From NCBI RefSeq assembly GCF_000733935.1, contig NZ_JPON01000001.1, positions 992,001 to 1,056,000 on the forward strand: a stretch of 64,000 bases of DNA. Reading direction: 5' to 3'. The position numbers and the translations under genes are program-made. This DNA is from Methylomarinum vadi. Lineage in GTDB: Bacteria; Pseudomonadota; Gammaproteobacteria; Methylococcales; Methylomonadaceae. Below, one piece after another: positions 36,374 through 45,438 of this stretch (position 1 is its first letter; every line of letters begins with the position of its first letter). Below the pieces are notes generated by a model, which worked only from the letters and a program-made list of their open reading frames with translations, did not search any database and was not told the DNA's origin.

Positions 36374-36891
36374 TCCTTCACGATCGACAAATAGCCATCC
36401 GCCCTTACCGGCACCGAGTCGGAGATCAGCATTGCGCCCAGCTCGATCAAGGCCTTGCGGTAAACCTTTCGTTTGAAGTACACGACATCCTTCAAAGGAT
36501 GCCAATATTCCACCCACTTCCAATTGTCGAATTCCTGCTTATGACCGCAATCGAAACGGACCTTGGATTCGTCGGAAATCATGCGCAAGATAAACCAGAT
36601 TTGCTTCTGGCCTATACATAATGGCATCGAATTCTTTCTGACATATCGATCGGGTAATTTATATCTGAGCCAATATCGGGTCCGACCTAGCAGCTGGACA
36701 TCTTCGGGCAACAAGCCCGTTTCTTCCCACAATTCACGATACATCGCTGTTTCCGGGTCTTCATTACCATCGATACCACCCTGCGGAAATTGCCATGAGT
36801 TTGCACCTTTTCGTTTCGCCCAAAAAACACGACCATCGTCATTGCAAAGGATAATCCCGACATTGGGCCGGTATCCTTTTGAGTCAATCAT
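36367..36891 (-). CDS. rppH: RNA pyrophosphohydrolase
   Basis: A 174-residue Nudix hydrolase that removes pyrophosphate from mRNA 5' ends and starts decay. The Nudix box is [45 protein letters not shown] and [10 protein letters not shown] are RppH-specific. A hairpin capable of covering the region before its start codon lies just upstream (see 36891-36928). Confidence 0.95.
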   Translation of the reverse strand: MIDSKGYRPNVGIILCNDDGRVFWAKRKGANSWQFPQGGIDGNEDPETAMYRELWEETGLLPEDVQLLGRTRYWLRYKLPDRYVRKNSMPLCIGQKQIWFILRMISDESKVRFDCGHKQEFDNWKWVEYWHPLKDVVYFKRKVYRKALIELGAMLISDSVPVRADGYLSIVKDQ

Positions 36892-36928
36892 GTTAAAACC
36901 TGTCTTCGTCAGTCTGACTGTTTTAACA
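36891..36928 (-). promoter_or_regulatory. Inverted repeat over the rppH translation start
   Basis: TGTTAAAAC and GTTTTAACA, nine perfect pairs, flank a 20-base loop that contains the shorter palindrome CAGT-CTG-ACTG. In the rppH mRNA the stem would pair the bases between AGG and the AUG, so it could limit ribosome access. It could also be a protein operator. No experiment is implied by the sequence. Confidence 0.4.
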
Positions 36929-37112
36929 CCGTAGCGAATGGTAAAATTAAAACAGATCAGTGATTTAAATTAATGGGGTAATTGTTCCACAAATCGGCAA
37001 TTGACGCCATACTGAGATGCTTTTTTATCGCACTTCACATTTCAGGATTTTCCTTCTTGCGAAAAAACCGACCTGAAGTGCTCAACTTTACTTATTGACA
37101 ACAGGACAATCC

Positions 37113-37802
37113 GTGAGTTTAGCCATTTTTGATTTGGATAACACCTTGATAGCCGACGATAGCGATTATTTATGGGGGCAGTTTCTGGTCGACCAGGGCA
37201 TCGTGGACAGGGAACAATACGAGGCAGCTAATGCGCGTTTTTATGAAGACTACAAAAAGGGCGACCTCGACATCGTTGAATTCCTTAATTTTTCCTTGGC
37301 GCCGTTGGCACAACATGATGCCGAACAATTATTTCAATGGCGCCATAAATTTGTCGAGGAAATCATTCACCCCCTCCTATTGCAACCGGCTATGGATTTA
37401 GTCGACAAGCACCGGCAACGCGGCGATACCTTATTAGTTATTACGGCGACCAATCGCTTTGTCACCGAACCGATCGTCAAACTCTATGGCATCGACAACC
37501 TGTTGGCGACGACCCCGGAATTCGTCGACGGCCGCTATACCGGCAAATTTAACGGCATCCCTTGCTATCAGGAAGGTAAGGTCAAACTGCTGCTGAAATG
37601 GCTGGAAAATTCTACCGAAAGCTTGGAAAACAGCTGGTTCTACAGCGATTCCCATAATGACCTGGCCTTATTGAAGCTGGTGACCCATCCGGTCGCGGTA
37701 GACCCTGATCAGGTCCTGCGCGATTATGCCGAACAGGCCGACTGGCCGATTATCAGTTTGCGAACTAAACAACCACCCGCTCAAGCGGGTGGGTTCCAAT
37801 AA
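37113..37802 (+). CDS. HAD-IB family hydrolase (SerB-like), 3' end altered by IS
   Basis: A haloacid-dehalogenase phosphatase with motif I LAIFDLDNTLI, motif II VITATNRF, and motif III SDSHNDLALL, typical of the HAD-IB SerB-like group. The GTG at 37113 has an AGGA six bases upstream; an in-frame TTG six codons earlier is less likely. Copy 5 of the IS is inserted at the stop codon: removing it and keeping AATTAA gives ISLRN-stop, 218 residues. The present frame reads through into the element for about 12 extra residues ([12 protein letters not shown]), probably without loss of the catalytic core. Confidence 0.88.
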   Translation: MSLAIFDLDNTLIADDSDYLWGQFLVDQGIVDREQYEAANARFYEDYKKGDLDIVEFLNFSLAPLAQHDAEQLFQWRHKFVEEIIHPLLLQPAMDLVDKHRQRGDTLLVITATNRFVTEPIVKLYGIDNLLATTPEFVDGRYTGKFNGIPCYQEGKVKLLLKWLENSTESLENSWFYSDSHNDLALLKLVTHPVAVDPDQVLRDYAEQADWPIISLRTKQPPAQAGGFQ

Positions 37803-38355
37803 CGGACTGAAAGTCCGGATACGCGTCGACTAAACGACGCGTCTTAGTCGGGCTCCATCTTGAAATTATCGTTTGGATTAGGTTCAAAGTGATGCTCCAA
37901 ATATTGCTTTATCATCTCATCAGTCATTTGCCCCACTGTGGCGCAAAAATAACCGCGGGCTCAAAAATGTCGACCCCAATATCGCTTTTTCAAGTGCGGG
38001 AACTCTTCGAACAGATAGCTCGAAGTTCGTCCCTTGATTCGCCTCATGATTTCGCTTGGGGCCATAGTCGGCGGCGCACTCACCAAAATGTGCACATGAT
38101 CTTTGCTCACGACACCTTTGATAATCCGTATCTCAAAGGCTTCGCATGTCTGCCGCACCAAGTCTCTCACTCGTTCGGCTATTTCATCCTTCAGCACTTT
38201 ATAACGATACTTCGTAACCCAAACAAAATGATACTCAATTTGGTAAACCGTATGGCTGCCGTATCTATAGTCCATCGCCACCTCCTTGGGCAAATTATCG
38301 CAGCTAAAGCTGACCGGCTAAAGCCGGTGGTTTAAACCTTATGATGGATAATTAA
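37764..38355 (-). mobile_element. IS200-like element, copy 5 (592 bp, transposase truncated)
   Basis: It is inserted in the stop codon of the HAD hydrolase, where the target hexamer AATTAA contains that stop (TAA). It looks identical to copies 1, 3 and 4, and has the same orientation. Confidence 0.92.
37844..38275 (-). pseudogene. tnpA: IS200-like transposase TnpA, nonsense-truncated (copy 5)
   Basis: Codon 105 is TGA (changed base at 37961), as in copies 1, 3 and 4. The frame beyond it remains open to the normal stop. Confidence 0.88.
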
Positions 38356-38472
38356 ACTTGGTCAAACATCGATTGCACACCTTCCTTTGAAGGCAGTATC
38401 GTCCGCCATGGAAGGCCGAAATGCACAAACAACAAGCAAATGTCGCTTCTCAAGACACCCATTCGAAGGGTT

Positions 38473-38703
38473 TTACTTTTTCCTGATATAAAAAATCTGC
38501 CGTTCGGGCTCTTTGATGAACTCCACGATCTGATGCCCCGCCTGTTCCGTGAAAACTCCGAAATCCAGGTGTGCGGCGGGATCGGTGGCAATGACCTTGA
38601 CCACCTCGCCGCTGTCCATGTCCATCAGCGCCTTCTTCAGTCGCAGTAAGGGTAATGGGCAATTCAATCCGCTGGCATCGACTTCCACATCAAAATCAAT
38701 CAT
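38473..38703 (-). CDS. TusA-family sulfurtransferase
   Basis: A 76-residue TusA-like protein: DASGLNCPLPLLRLKKALMDMDSGEVVKVIATDPAAHLDFGVF shows the CPxP sulfur-carrier motif at the start of the first helix. Such proteins pass persulfide sulfur in tRNA thiolation or sulfur metabolism. The ATG at 38703 is preferred to a TTG two codons upstream. It is divergent from cysG, whose product supplies siroheme for sulfite reduction; any link is inference. Confidence 0.9.
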   Translation of the reverse strand: MIDFDVEVDASGLNCPLPLLRLKKALMDMDSGEVVKVIATDPAAHLDFGVFTEQAGHQIVEFIKEPERQIFYIRKK

Positions 38704-38784
38704 AGGCAATAAAATTTTCCGGGCATGATAAACAAGAGTGCTTATAATACCATTCCCGATTACTTGCGAGAATGTTAATCACCG

Positions 38785-40182
38785 ATGGATTATTTCCCAC
38801 TCTTTTTGCAATTGAAGGACAGAAATTGTCTGATCGTGGGTGCTGGCGAGATTGCGGCGCGAAAAATTGACCTGATATCGAGGGCGGGAGCCAATATCAC
38901 CGTTGTCGCCAATAACGTTTCCGATACGGTCGCAAATTTAGCGCAGCGCGGCAAGATTACCGTCAAACAAAAGCCTTTTTCCGAGGACGACTTAAGCGGT
39001 ATGTTCCTGGTCATATCCGCAACCGACAACCTTGAAGCCAACAGTCGAGTCGCCGAACTGGCCGAGCGCCGCAATTTGCTGGTTAATGTTGTCGACAACC
39101 CCGAGTTGTGCAATTTCATTTTCCCTGCGATCATCGACCGCTCGCCGGTGGTCGCCGCCGTTTCCTCGGGAGGAGCCTCGCCAGTATTGGCGAGGCTGTT
39201 GCGCGCCAAACTGGAAAGCACGATCTCTCCCGCTTACGGCAAACTGGCGCAGTTGGCGGAAAAATTCAGGACAACGGTCAAGCAACGCATAAAACAATCG
39301 TCACAGCGGCGCATATTTTGGGAAAATGCCTTGCAAGGCGGTATCGCCGAATTGGTGTTTGCCGGCCGCAATTCTGAAGCGGAGCAGCAATTGCTAAAAC
39401 TATTGGATAACGATTTCGGCGATAACAAGGGCGAAGTCTATTTGGTCGGAGCGGGCCCCGGCGACCCCGAATTATTGACATTTCGGGCGTTACGCTTGAT
39501 GCAGCAAGCCGACGTCATCGTCTACGACCGCCTCGTCTCTCGGGAGATACTGGAACTAGCCCGACGCGACGCGGACAGGATTTATGTGGGCAAACAGCGA
39601 AGCAACCATAGTCTGCCGCAGGAATCCATCAACCAATTGTTAGCCAAGCTGGCGCTGGAAGGCAAACGGGTGGTCAGATTGAAAGGCGGCGACCCGTTCA
39701 TTTTCGGCCGCGGCGGCGAGGAAATCGAAACGCTGATGCAGCAAGGCATCAATTTCCAGGTCGTCCCCGGCATAACTGCCGCGGCCGGCTGCGCCAGTTA
39801 CGCGGGGATTCCCTTGACCCACCGCGACCATGCCCAGTCCTGCACTTTCGTCACCGGCCACCTGAAAGACGGCTCGATCAACCTGAACTGGCAGCAATTG
39901 GCCGCCCCCAATCAAACCATCGTCATTTACATGGGGCTGTTGGGACTGGAACATATTTGCGCGTCGTTGATTGATCACGGCTGCAGGAAAGACCACCCCG
40001 CCGCCATTATTCAACAAGGCACCACTCAGCATCAACGGGTTATCATCGGAACGCTGTCGACGCTACCGGCCTTGGTCGCCAATCAAGACATCAAGCCCCC
40101 CACCCTGATCATTGTCGGCACGGTCGTCTCCTTGCACAAAAAACTGCAATGGTTCAATAAAAATGATTCGACGATTGACTAG
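38785..40182 (+). CDS. cysG: Siroheme synthase (multifunctional CysG)
   Basis: A 465-residue fusion. Residues 1-210 are the dehydrogenase/ferrochelatase half (NCLIVGAGEIAARKIDLISRAGA for NAD binding, with VVAAVSSGGASPVLARLLR); residues 215-460 are the uroporphyrinogen-III methyltransferase half (VYLVGAGPGDPELLTFRALRLMQQADVIVYDRLVS, then RLKGGDPFIFGRGGEE). It makes siroheme from uroporphyrinogen III, the cofactor of sulfite and nitrite reductases. Its end overlaps the next gene by 20 bases. Confidence 0.95.
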   Translation: MDYFPLFLQLKDRNCLIVGAGEIAARKIDLISRAGANITVVANNVSDTVANLAQRGKITVKQKPFSEDDLSGMFLVISATDNLEANSRVAELAERRNLLVNVVDNPELCNFIFPAIIDRSPVVAAVSSGGASPVLARLLRAKLESTISPAYGKLAQLAEKFRTTVKQRIKQSSQRRIFWENALQGGIAELVFAGRNSEAEQQLLKLLDNDFGDNKGEVYLVGAGPGDPELLTFRALRLMQQADVIVYDRLVSREILELARRDADRIYVGKQRSNHSLPQESINQLLAKLALEGKRVVRLKGGDPFIFGRGGEEIETLMQQGINFQVVPGITAAAGCASYAGIPLTHRDHAQSCTFVTGHLKDGSINLNWQQLAAPNQTIVIYMGLLGLEHICASLIDHGCRKDHPAAIIQQGTTQHQRVIIGTLSTLPALVANQDIKPPTLIIVGTVVSLHKKLQWFNKNDSTID

Positions 40183-41128
40183 ATACGGGCTGCTAACGCC
40201 ATTATTATGCGTCTCCTTGCTGACGGCGTGCGACTTGACGGACGACCCCGAGAAAACCGCCACCCTGGCTGAGGTCGGCCTATTCTCCGCCAATCTTTCG
40301 GAGCATTATGCCCTGATCGGCGATTTATCCGGCCATGCCGAATTATGGCAATTGCATCCTAAGGCGCTAGTGCATAAATGGCAACATACCGACGAAAGCG
40401 CCGGTGTCATCGCCGTCGATATTTCCAGCAAGGAGGAATATGCCGTTACGGCGGAAAAAAATTCGCTGGCCTGGTGGCGTATTGCCGACGGAACCTTATT
40501 GTCCGTCTGGAGCCTCCCCGACATTTTCAGTGTCAGTATTTCGTCCGACGGCCAATATGCCTTGGTCGGCCTGGCCGATAAAGCGATTTATTTATCGTTG
40601 CGCCACGGCAAAACATTGTATGCCTTCGCACACGACGATACGGTGACCGGCACCGACCTTTCGAAAAGCGGCCGCTATGCCCTCACCGGCTCGGAGGATA
40701 AAAACGCAAAGCTTTGGGATCTGCGTGACGGCACACTTAAATATCGCTGGCAGCACGGCAATAAATTAGCCAGCGTCGCCATCAGTCCCGATGACCGGTT
40801 TGCGCTGACCAATGCCGCATTAGGCCAAACCCGCCTATGGAAAATTGCCAGCGGAAAAATGCATAAGGAATTGGGGCCAGCGCGAATCACGCTTTCCGCG
40901 GCGACATTTTCCGCCAACGCGAAATACCTGCTTACCGGCCATATCTCTCAACGCATCGAATTATGGAGAACCAGCAATGGCAGACTCGTTAAATTCTGGC
41001 GCGCCAAAAAAACCGAACCTTGGCGGCCCAGTGCGGCTACGATAGTGGCCTTGGGCTTCGTCGATCAGGATAAAAAATTCTATAGCATCGCCACCAATGG
41101 CTTGCTGCAACGTTGGCGAATCCGTTAA
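40163..41128 (+). CDS. WD40-repeat lipoprotein
   Basis: A 321-residue predicted lipoprotein: the signal peptide ends at lipobox LLTAC-DL, and about six or seven WD-like repeats follow, for example YALTGSEDKNAKLWDLRDGTLKYRWQHG, with repeated AxSxxxxYAL and LW units. A single seven-bladed propeller is expected. The start codon is the ATG inside the 3' end of cysG, so the two are coupled. The function is unknown; a scaffold role is inference. Confidence 0.8.
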   Translation: MIRRLTRYGLLTPLLCVSLLTACDLTDDPEKTATLAEVGLFSANLSEHYALIGDLSGHAELWQLHPKALVHKWQHTDESAGVIAVDISSKEEYAVTAEKNSLAWWRIADGTLLSVWSLPDIFSVSISSDGQYALVGLADKAIYLSLRHGKTLYAFAHDDTVTGTDLSKSGRYALTGSEDKNAKLWDLRDGTLKYRWQHGNKLASVAISPDDRFALTNAALGQTRLWKIASGKMHKELGPARITLSAATFSANAKYLLTGHISQRIELWRTSNGRLVKFWRAKKTEPWRPSAATIVALGFVDQDKKFYSIATNGLLQRWRIR

Positions 41129-41221
41129 CGCGATTCAGTTTTCATTCAGTGTTGATGGTGATAATCTGAACCTAAGGACAAAGCGATTGCCTTGAAAAAG
41201 GATTGAGTTTTTTACTGAAAT

Positions 41222-41236
41222 CGCCTATCCTAGGCG
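41222..41236. promoter_or_regulatory. Palindrome upstream of cytochrome c gene
   Basis: CGCCTA-TCC-TAGGCG is a perfect 6+3+6 inverted repeat immediately followed by TATTAT (41237-41242), a good -10 candidate. A repeat in this spacer position suggests an operator. A matching -35 is weak. Confidence 0.4.
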
Positions 41237-41309
41237 TATTATTTTTAATCCTGTTGCGTATCCGCCGTTACGATATGCAATTCTTTTTTAATCATAGCGA
41301 GAGATAAAA

Positions 41310-41645
41310 ATGAAAAAAGCATTAGGTTTATTAGCAGGTGTTGCTTTAATCGCATTAAGTGGTCAAGCATTGGCTGACGAAAAAACAAAAATCGGTAAAA
41401 AAATCTATGACCGTGCTTTCGGTCGTGGTTGTGGCGCCTGTCACGACATCTCTTCCAACCCACAACTGAAAGAATTGATCAAAGCCGGCGAGCTGGATAA
41501 AGCCAAATTTGCTCAAGTTTTGAAAGAAGGCAGAAACGGCATGCCTAAAGCCATGGATGCCATCATGGCTGTTGGTCCGGTCAAAAAAGCCGGCTATAGC
41601 GAAGATGAAGCGATCGACGCAGTTTACCAATACCTGAGCGAATAA
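41310..41645 (+). CDS. Class I monohaem cytochrome c
   Basis: A 111-residue secreted cytochrome: signal peptide MKKALGLLAGVALIALSGQALA, then a mature part of about 90 residues with the haem site CGACH near residue 43 and a probable methionine ligand in EGRNGMPKAMDA. It is a periplasmic electron carrier; the partner is not visible. It is monocistronic, with palindrome, promoter candidate and terminator. Codon use looks biased to frequent codons (GAA, AAA, GGT), which suggests high expression. Confidence 0.92.
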   Translation: MKKALGLLAGVALIALSGQALADEKTKIGKKIYDRAFGRGCGACHDISSNPQLKELIKAGELDKAKFAQVLKEGRNGMPKAMDAIMAVGPVKKAGYSEDEAIDAVYQYLSE

Positions 41646-41667
41646 AACCAAGTTTTAATCGCCCAAT

Positions 41668-41695
41668 AAAAAGGCCGCATTTAGCGGCCTTTTTT
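41668..41695 (+). terminator. Intrinsic terminator of the cytochrome c gene
   Basis: AAAAAGGCCGC pairs with GCGGCCTTTTT around ATTTA and continues in T residues. Strong and also usable from the opposite strand. Confidence 0.93.
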
Positions 41696-41716
41696 AATGC
41701 GTGAATTTCAGGGAAA

Positions 41717-42328
41717 TTATTTACGCCCCAAAAAGGAACGCGCCCTGTGATTCGGCAAGCGAAATCGATTTTTCAGCCAAAAACAGGCGATGGCGGCAAT
41801 CATCAGGCCACAGGAAGCGAACGTCAGGTAGATTAAATTTTTCAGATGGGAAAGCTCGGCGATCAATCTTTCGTTGGCCTGGCGCTCGCCTTCCTTGACC
41901 GGCGGCTCCGAATAAGAACGCAGGATGCGCACATCGTTTTTCAAGTCCTGAATCGTTCCCAACGACGTGGACACGCTACCCAGCCTAATACTCTCCTCCA
42001 AGATCCTCAGCTTGCTCTCGATCGACCCACTGATTAACCCGACCAATTGACTTTTTAACGCGTTGATTTCGTCCGACAAGGCGGGGTTTTGAACGGCTTG
42101 GGTAGCGGATGAAAACCGCTGCCGATCCTTTACTTGGTCGACCAAATCGTAATCAGGTAAAACCAGAAACCCCAACATAAAAACCATGAACATCAATGCC
42201 ATGACCAGCATCAACAGATATCTGTTTGCTTTTACCAAACCTTGATGTTGAGGTATGTCATGAAGTAAAACCACTTCACGCCCTTTGGCATTCACAACTT
42301 CAGGATCAACCTTACGCATATTGCTCAT
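41717..42328 (-). CDS. Two-helix membrane protein with coiled coil, unknown function
   Basis: Not recognised. The 203-residue protein has one helix near residues 37-57 (YLLMLVMALMFMVFMLGFLVL), a periplasmic or cytosolic coiled-coil-like middle (ALSDEINALKSQLVGLISGSIESKLRILEESIRLG), and a second helix near residues 165-183 (LIYLTFASCGLMIAAIACFWL), then a basic tail. The layout resembles structural or sensory membrane anchors; no catalytic motif is visible. Confidence 0.7.
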   Translation of the reverse strand: MSNMRKVDPEVVNAKGREVVLLHDIPQHQGLVKANRYLLMLVMALMFMVFMLGFLVLPDYDLVDQVKDRQRFSSATQAVQNPALSDEINALKSQLVGLISGSIESKLRILEESIRLGSVSTSLGTIQDLKNDVRILRSYSEPPVKEGERQANERLIAELSHLKNLIYLTFASCGLMIAAIACFWLKNRFRLPNHRARSFLGRK

Positions 42329-42609
42329 TATTATATTTATTTTGGAACCCGCTTACTATCGGCCTCCGATGGCAAGCGCTTTCTATCCTTCCCTTGCATC
42401 ATTGGCTAGTCAGTAACCTAAATCCAGGATGCATACAAAGCTTTTATTATACAAATTAAAAATAAAATGTCCTGTATTTTGTATCGCCGAACTAGGAAAT
42501 TCGGATCGGTTTCCAGATTTGACCGAACTCGAAAATTATCCGATTCGGATACAAAGAGGCAAGCGGTGCCCCCGACAATCGTCCTTACCGGGGACATCGG
42601 ACAATCAAA

Positions 42610-43818
42610 TCAACGTTTTTTCGCCGCAATTCTCATGCGCAGGGCGTTCAGCTTGATAAAGCCTTCCGCGTCCTTTTGATTATAGGCGCCCTCGTCTTCC
42701 TCGAATGTCGCAATCGCTTCATCGAACAGACTGTCGGTCGCCGAATCACGGCCCACCACGATGACATTGCCTTTGTACAATTTCAAACGAACCTTGCCGT
42801 TCACGTTGCGCTGCGACGTATCGATCATTTCCTGCAGCATTTCACGTTCCGGACTCCACCAATAACCGTTGTAAATCAGGGAAGCGTAACGCGGCATTAA
42901 CTCATCTTTTAAATGCGCCACTTCGCGGTCCAACGTAATCGATTCGATGGCCCGATGCGCCTTCAGCATCACGGTTCCGGCCGGTGTTTCGTAACAGCCC
43001 CTGGATTTCATGCCGACGTAACGGTTTTCGACGATATCCAGGCGGCCGATACCGTTGGCACCGGCGATCTGATTCAATTTCTCCATGACTTGCGCGGGAC
43101 TGTGCGGCTCGCCGTCGATCGCGACGATATCACCTTTCTCATAGGTCAATTCCACATAAGTCGCCTGGTCAGGCGCCTTTTCCGGCGACACGGTCCAGCG
43201 CCACATATCCTCTTCGGGCTCCGCCCACGGGTCTTCCAAAATACCGCCTTCATAGGAAATATGCAGGGAATTGGCGTCCATCGAATAAGGCGAGGATTTG
43301 CCTTTTTTCATTTCCACCGGAATACCGTGGCTATCGGCATAAGCCAACAATTTTTGCCGCGAATTCAAATCCCATTCGCGCCAAGGGGCTATAACCCTGA
43401 TGTCGGGACGCAACGCATAGGCGCCCAGCTCGAAACGCACTTGGTCGTTTCCTTTACCGGTAGCCCCATGAGAAATGGCTTGCGCGCCCGTTTCATTGGC
43501 GATTTCGATCAGGCGTTTGGCAATCAACGGCCGGGCGATGGAGGTACCCAGCAAATACTCACCTTCGTAGATCGTATTGGCGCGAAACATCGGAAATATA
43601 TAATCGCGGGCGAAATCCTCACGCAGGTCTTCGATATAAATTTCCTTGATGCCGGCAGCCTGCGCTTTGGCGCGAGCAGGCTCAACTTCTTCACCCTGGC
43701 CAATATCCGCAGTGAAGGTTACTACTTCACAAGAATATTCATCCTGCAACCATTTTAGAATGACTGAAGTATCCAACCCGCCTGAATAGGCCAAAACGAC
43801 TTTATTAATTTCCGCCAT
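42610..43818 (-). CDS. argG: Argininosuccinate synthase
   Basis: A 402-residue ATP-dependent ligase joining citrulline and aspartate. The N-terminal PP-loop is [35 protein letters not shown] and [17 protein letters not shown] follow. It stands apart from argD-argF-argA, transcribed alone on the minus strand. Confidence 0.97.
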   Translation of the reverse strand: MAEINKVVLAYSGGLDTSVILKWLQDEYSCEVVTFTADIGQGEEVEPARAKAQAAGIKEIYIEDLREDFARDYIFPMFRANTIYEGEYLLGTSIARPLIAKRLIEIANETGAQAISHGATGKGNDQVRFELGAYALRPDIRVIAPWREWDLNSRQKLLAYADSHGIPVEMKKGKSSPYSMDANSLHISYEGGILEDPWAEPEEDMWRWTVSPEKAPDQATYVELTYEKGDIVAIDGEPHSPAQVMEKLNQIAGANGIGRLDIVENRYVGMKSRGCYETPAGTVMLKAHRAIESITLDREVAHLKDELMPRYASLIYNGYWWSPEREMLQEMIDTSQRNVNGKVRLKLYKGNVIVVGRDSATDSLFDEAIATFEEDEGAYNQKDAEGFIKLNALRMRIAAKKR

Positions 43819-43975
43819 AATCGATAAATACCCATTAAATGAAAAATGGGTCCAATTATACCGGAAATCGCTGCCTTATTTGGATAACTTTCTCAACGGC
43901 CGACATTTTGCCGCCAAAGTTTGCTGAAGGGTCTTATTTTAAAGAGCCATCAAATCAGTGAGCCGATAACTGGGG

Positions 43976-45124
43976 TCAATTGCTAAAAGTGATCACGACC
44001 CGCCGGTTTTGCGCCCTACCGGTGGGGAAACGATTGCTTTTTATTGGCAGGCTTTCGCCATAGGCTTTGACTCGCAAACTTTCGCCTGCTATGCCTTGAG
44101 CGATCAGATAATTCTTGACAGCCTCGCCGCGTTCTTTAGAGACTTTCAGATTACTGGCCCGCCTGCCCCGGCTATCGGTATGACTGCTGATAGTGATTTG
44201 ACCAAGGGGTTTATTATCCCGGATATACTGCGCCAGCAGTGCCAGCCTTTGTTTTTCCTGATAACTCAAGCGGGTACTGCCTTTACGAAAATAATAGCGG
44301 CTAAGCGCATCGGGGCCAAACACATTCAGCAGTAACTCGTTGTCATCGTTTCGTTGATAAGGACCGCTTTCGATACGAATTCGCTTGTCGGCAATTCCAT
44401 ACTGGCGCAATTGCTTAACGATTCGCTGCGCCCTGCGGCCGAACCATTTTTGGTCGGCTGTTCCCGCCACGGCGGTCGCACTGGCGATGACGACTCGAGC
44501 TTGCGGCATTTCCCGCATATAAACGGACACATCCCGTAAACGCTCGGCAACCGGCCCGGATAGCCCATCGCTTTGAGGCGCGAAATAAAGATCATCCCGC
44601 TCCAATTGCTTTTCACCGAAAGGCAACAAAGCCTTACGGCATTCGGCAAAATTAGAATAAGACTCGGCGAAGTTTATCGACGACACCGCGACCCGAATCT
44701 CCCGGCTGCGGCGAAACAACGCGAAAACCGGATAATGCCCTTGCAGCAAAGTATTCAGCATTTCCTCGGCGGCATCGGCAAAAACGACCAGCCGATGAAA
44801 ATGGGAAGGCGGCTGGTCGTCGAGAAAAACGGGGTAATCTCGCCGATAAGTCGGCTGCTCGCGCCAGGGTGACGGCTCGACATACAGGCTGGCGTGGCTG
44901 ATGGTCGATTGGAATTGGGTTTCCTGAAGATAAAATTGCAACGGTTCGCCGGAATAATGCAAAAACCCGGCGCTGCCGAAATGATCGATAGGATGCAGCA
45001 ATTGGCATAATGTTTTGCTTTGCTGACTCTGCCAGTCGGCATACTGCATCGGCGCCGTGACATATTCGCTCCAGCCTTCACCGCACAATAACAGCAATAC
45101 AATGGAAACCGCCATTTTGTCCAT
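43976..45124 (-). CDS. MotY-like OmpA-family protein
   Basis: A protein of about 382 residues with a signal peptide (MDKMAVSIVLLLLCGEGWS), an N-terminal domain like MotY (YVTAPMQYADWQSQQSKTLCQLLHPIDHFGSAGFLHYSGEPLQFYLQ), and a C-terminal OmpA-like peptidoglycan-binding domain (ITISSHTDSRGRRASNLKVSKERGEAVKNYLIAQGI...AQNRRVVI). MotY is part of the T ring that anchors the stator of sodium-driven flagella. The assignment rests on the N-terminal pattern; a general OmpA-family lipopolysaccharide/peptidoglycan linker is the alternative. The start may be ten codons further upstream (45154). Confidence 0.75.
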   Translation of the reverse strand: MDKMAVSIVLLLLCGEGWSEYVTAPMQYADWQSQQSKTLCQLLHPIDHFGSAGFLHYSGEPLQFYLQETQFQSTISHASLYVEPSPWREQPTYRRDYPVFLDDQPPSHFHRLVVFADAAEEMLNTLLQGHYPVFALFRRSREIRVAVSSINFAESYSNFAECRKALLPFGEKQLERDDLYFAPQSDGLSGPVAERLRDVSVYMREMPQARVVIASATAVAGTADQKWFGRRAQRIVKQLRQYGIADKRIRIESGPYQRNDDNELLLNVFGPDALSRYYFRKGSTRLSYQEKQRLALLAQYIRDNKPLGQITISSHTDSRGRRASNLKVSKERGEAVKNYLIAQGIAGESLRVKAYGESLPIKSNRFPTGRAQNRRVVITFSN

Positions 45125-45438
45125 GACTAATTCGCCCATACCTCTTCGGTTCATAAACCAATTAGCGGCCGAACGGCGATTTTTTTAACCCAGCTTTTTC
45201 AATTTAGAGCCATGAGTCTTCAAGCCATTGCTTAATATGCATTAAAAATCATGCCACTTTTCTTGCTTGTATTGCCATAAAATGATTTAGGCAGCCTCTA
45301 ATAATTCGAAATTTAGCCATCTTGATGTGTGTAAGTTATTGAAAATGCAGGATAGAAAAATTCGCATAACGTTATTTTTAGCGGCTGCCTTTACTCATTA
45401 TTTATCAATATCCTACAAGTTTCTACGACAAGGCTGGG

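Noticed and set aside
10799-38355. UGA decoded as tryptophan to rescue the transposase
   Set aside because: Many genes here end in TGA (for example ATGA overlaps in the lpxK operon), so UGA is a working stop. Local readthrough remains possible, general recoding does not.
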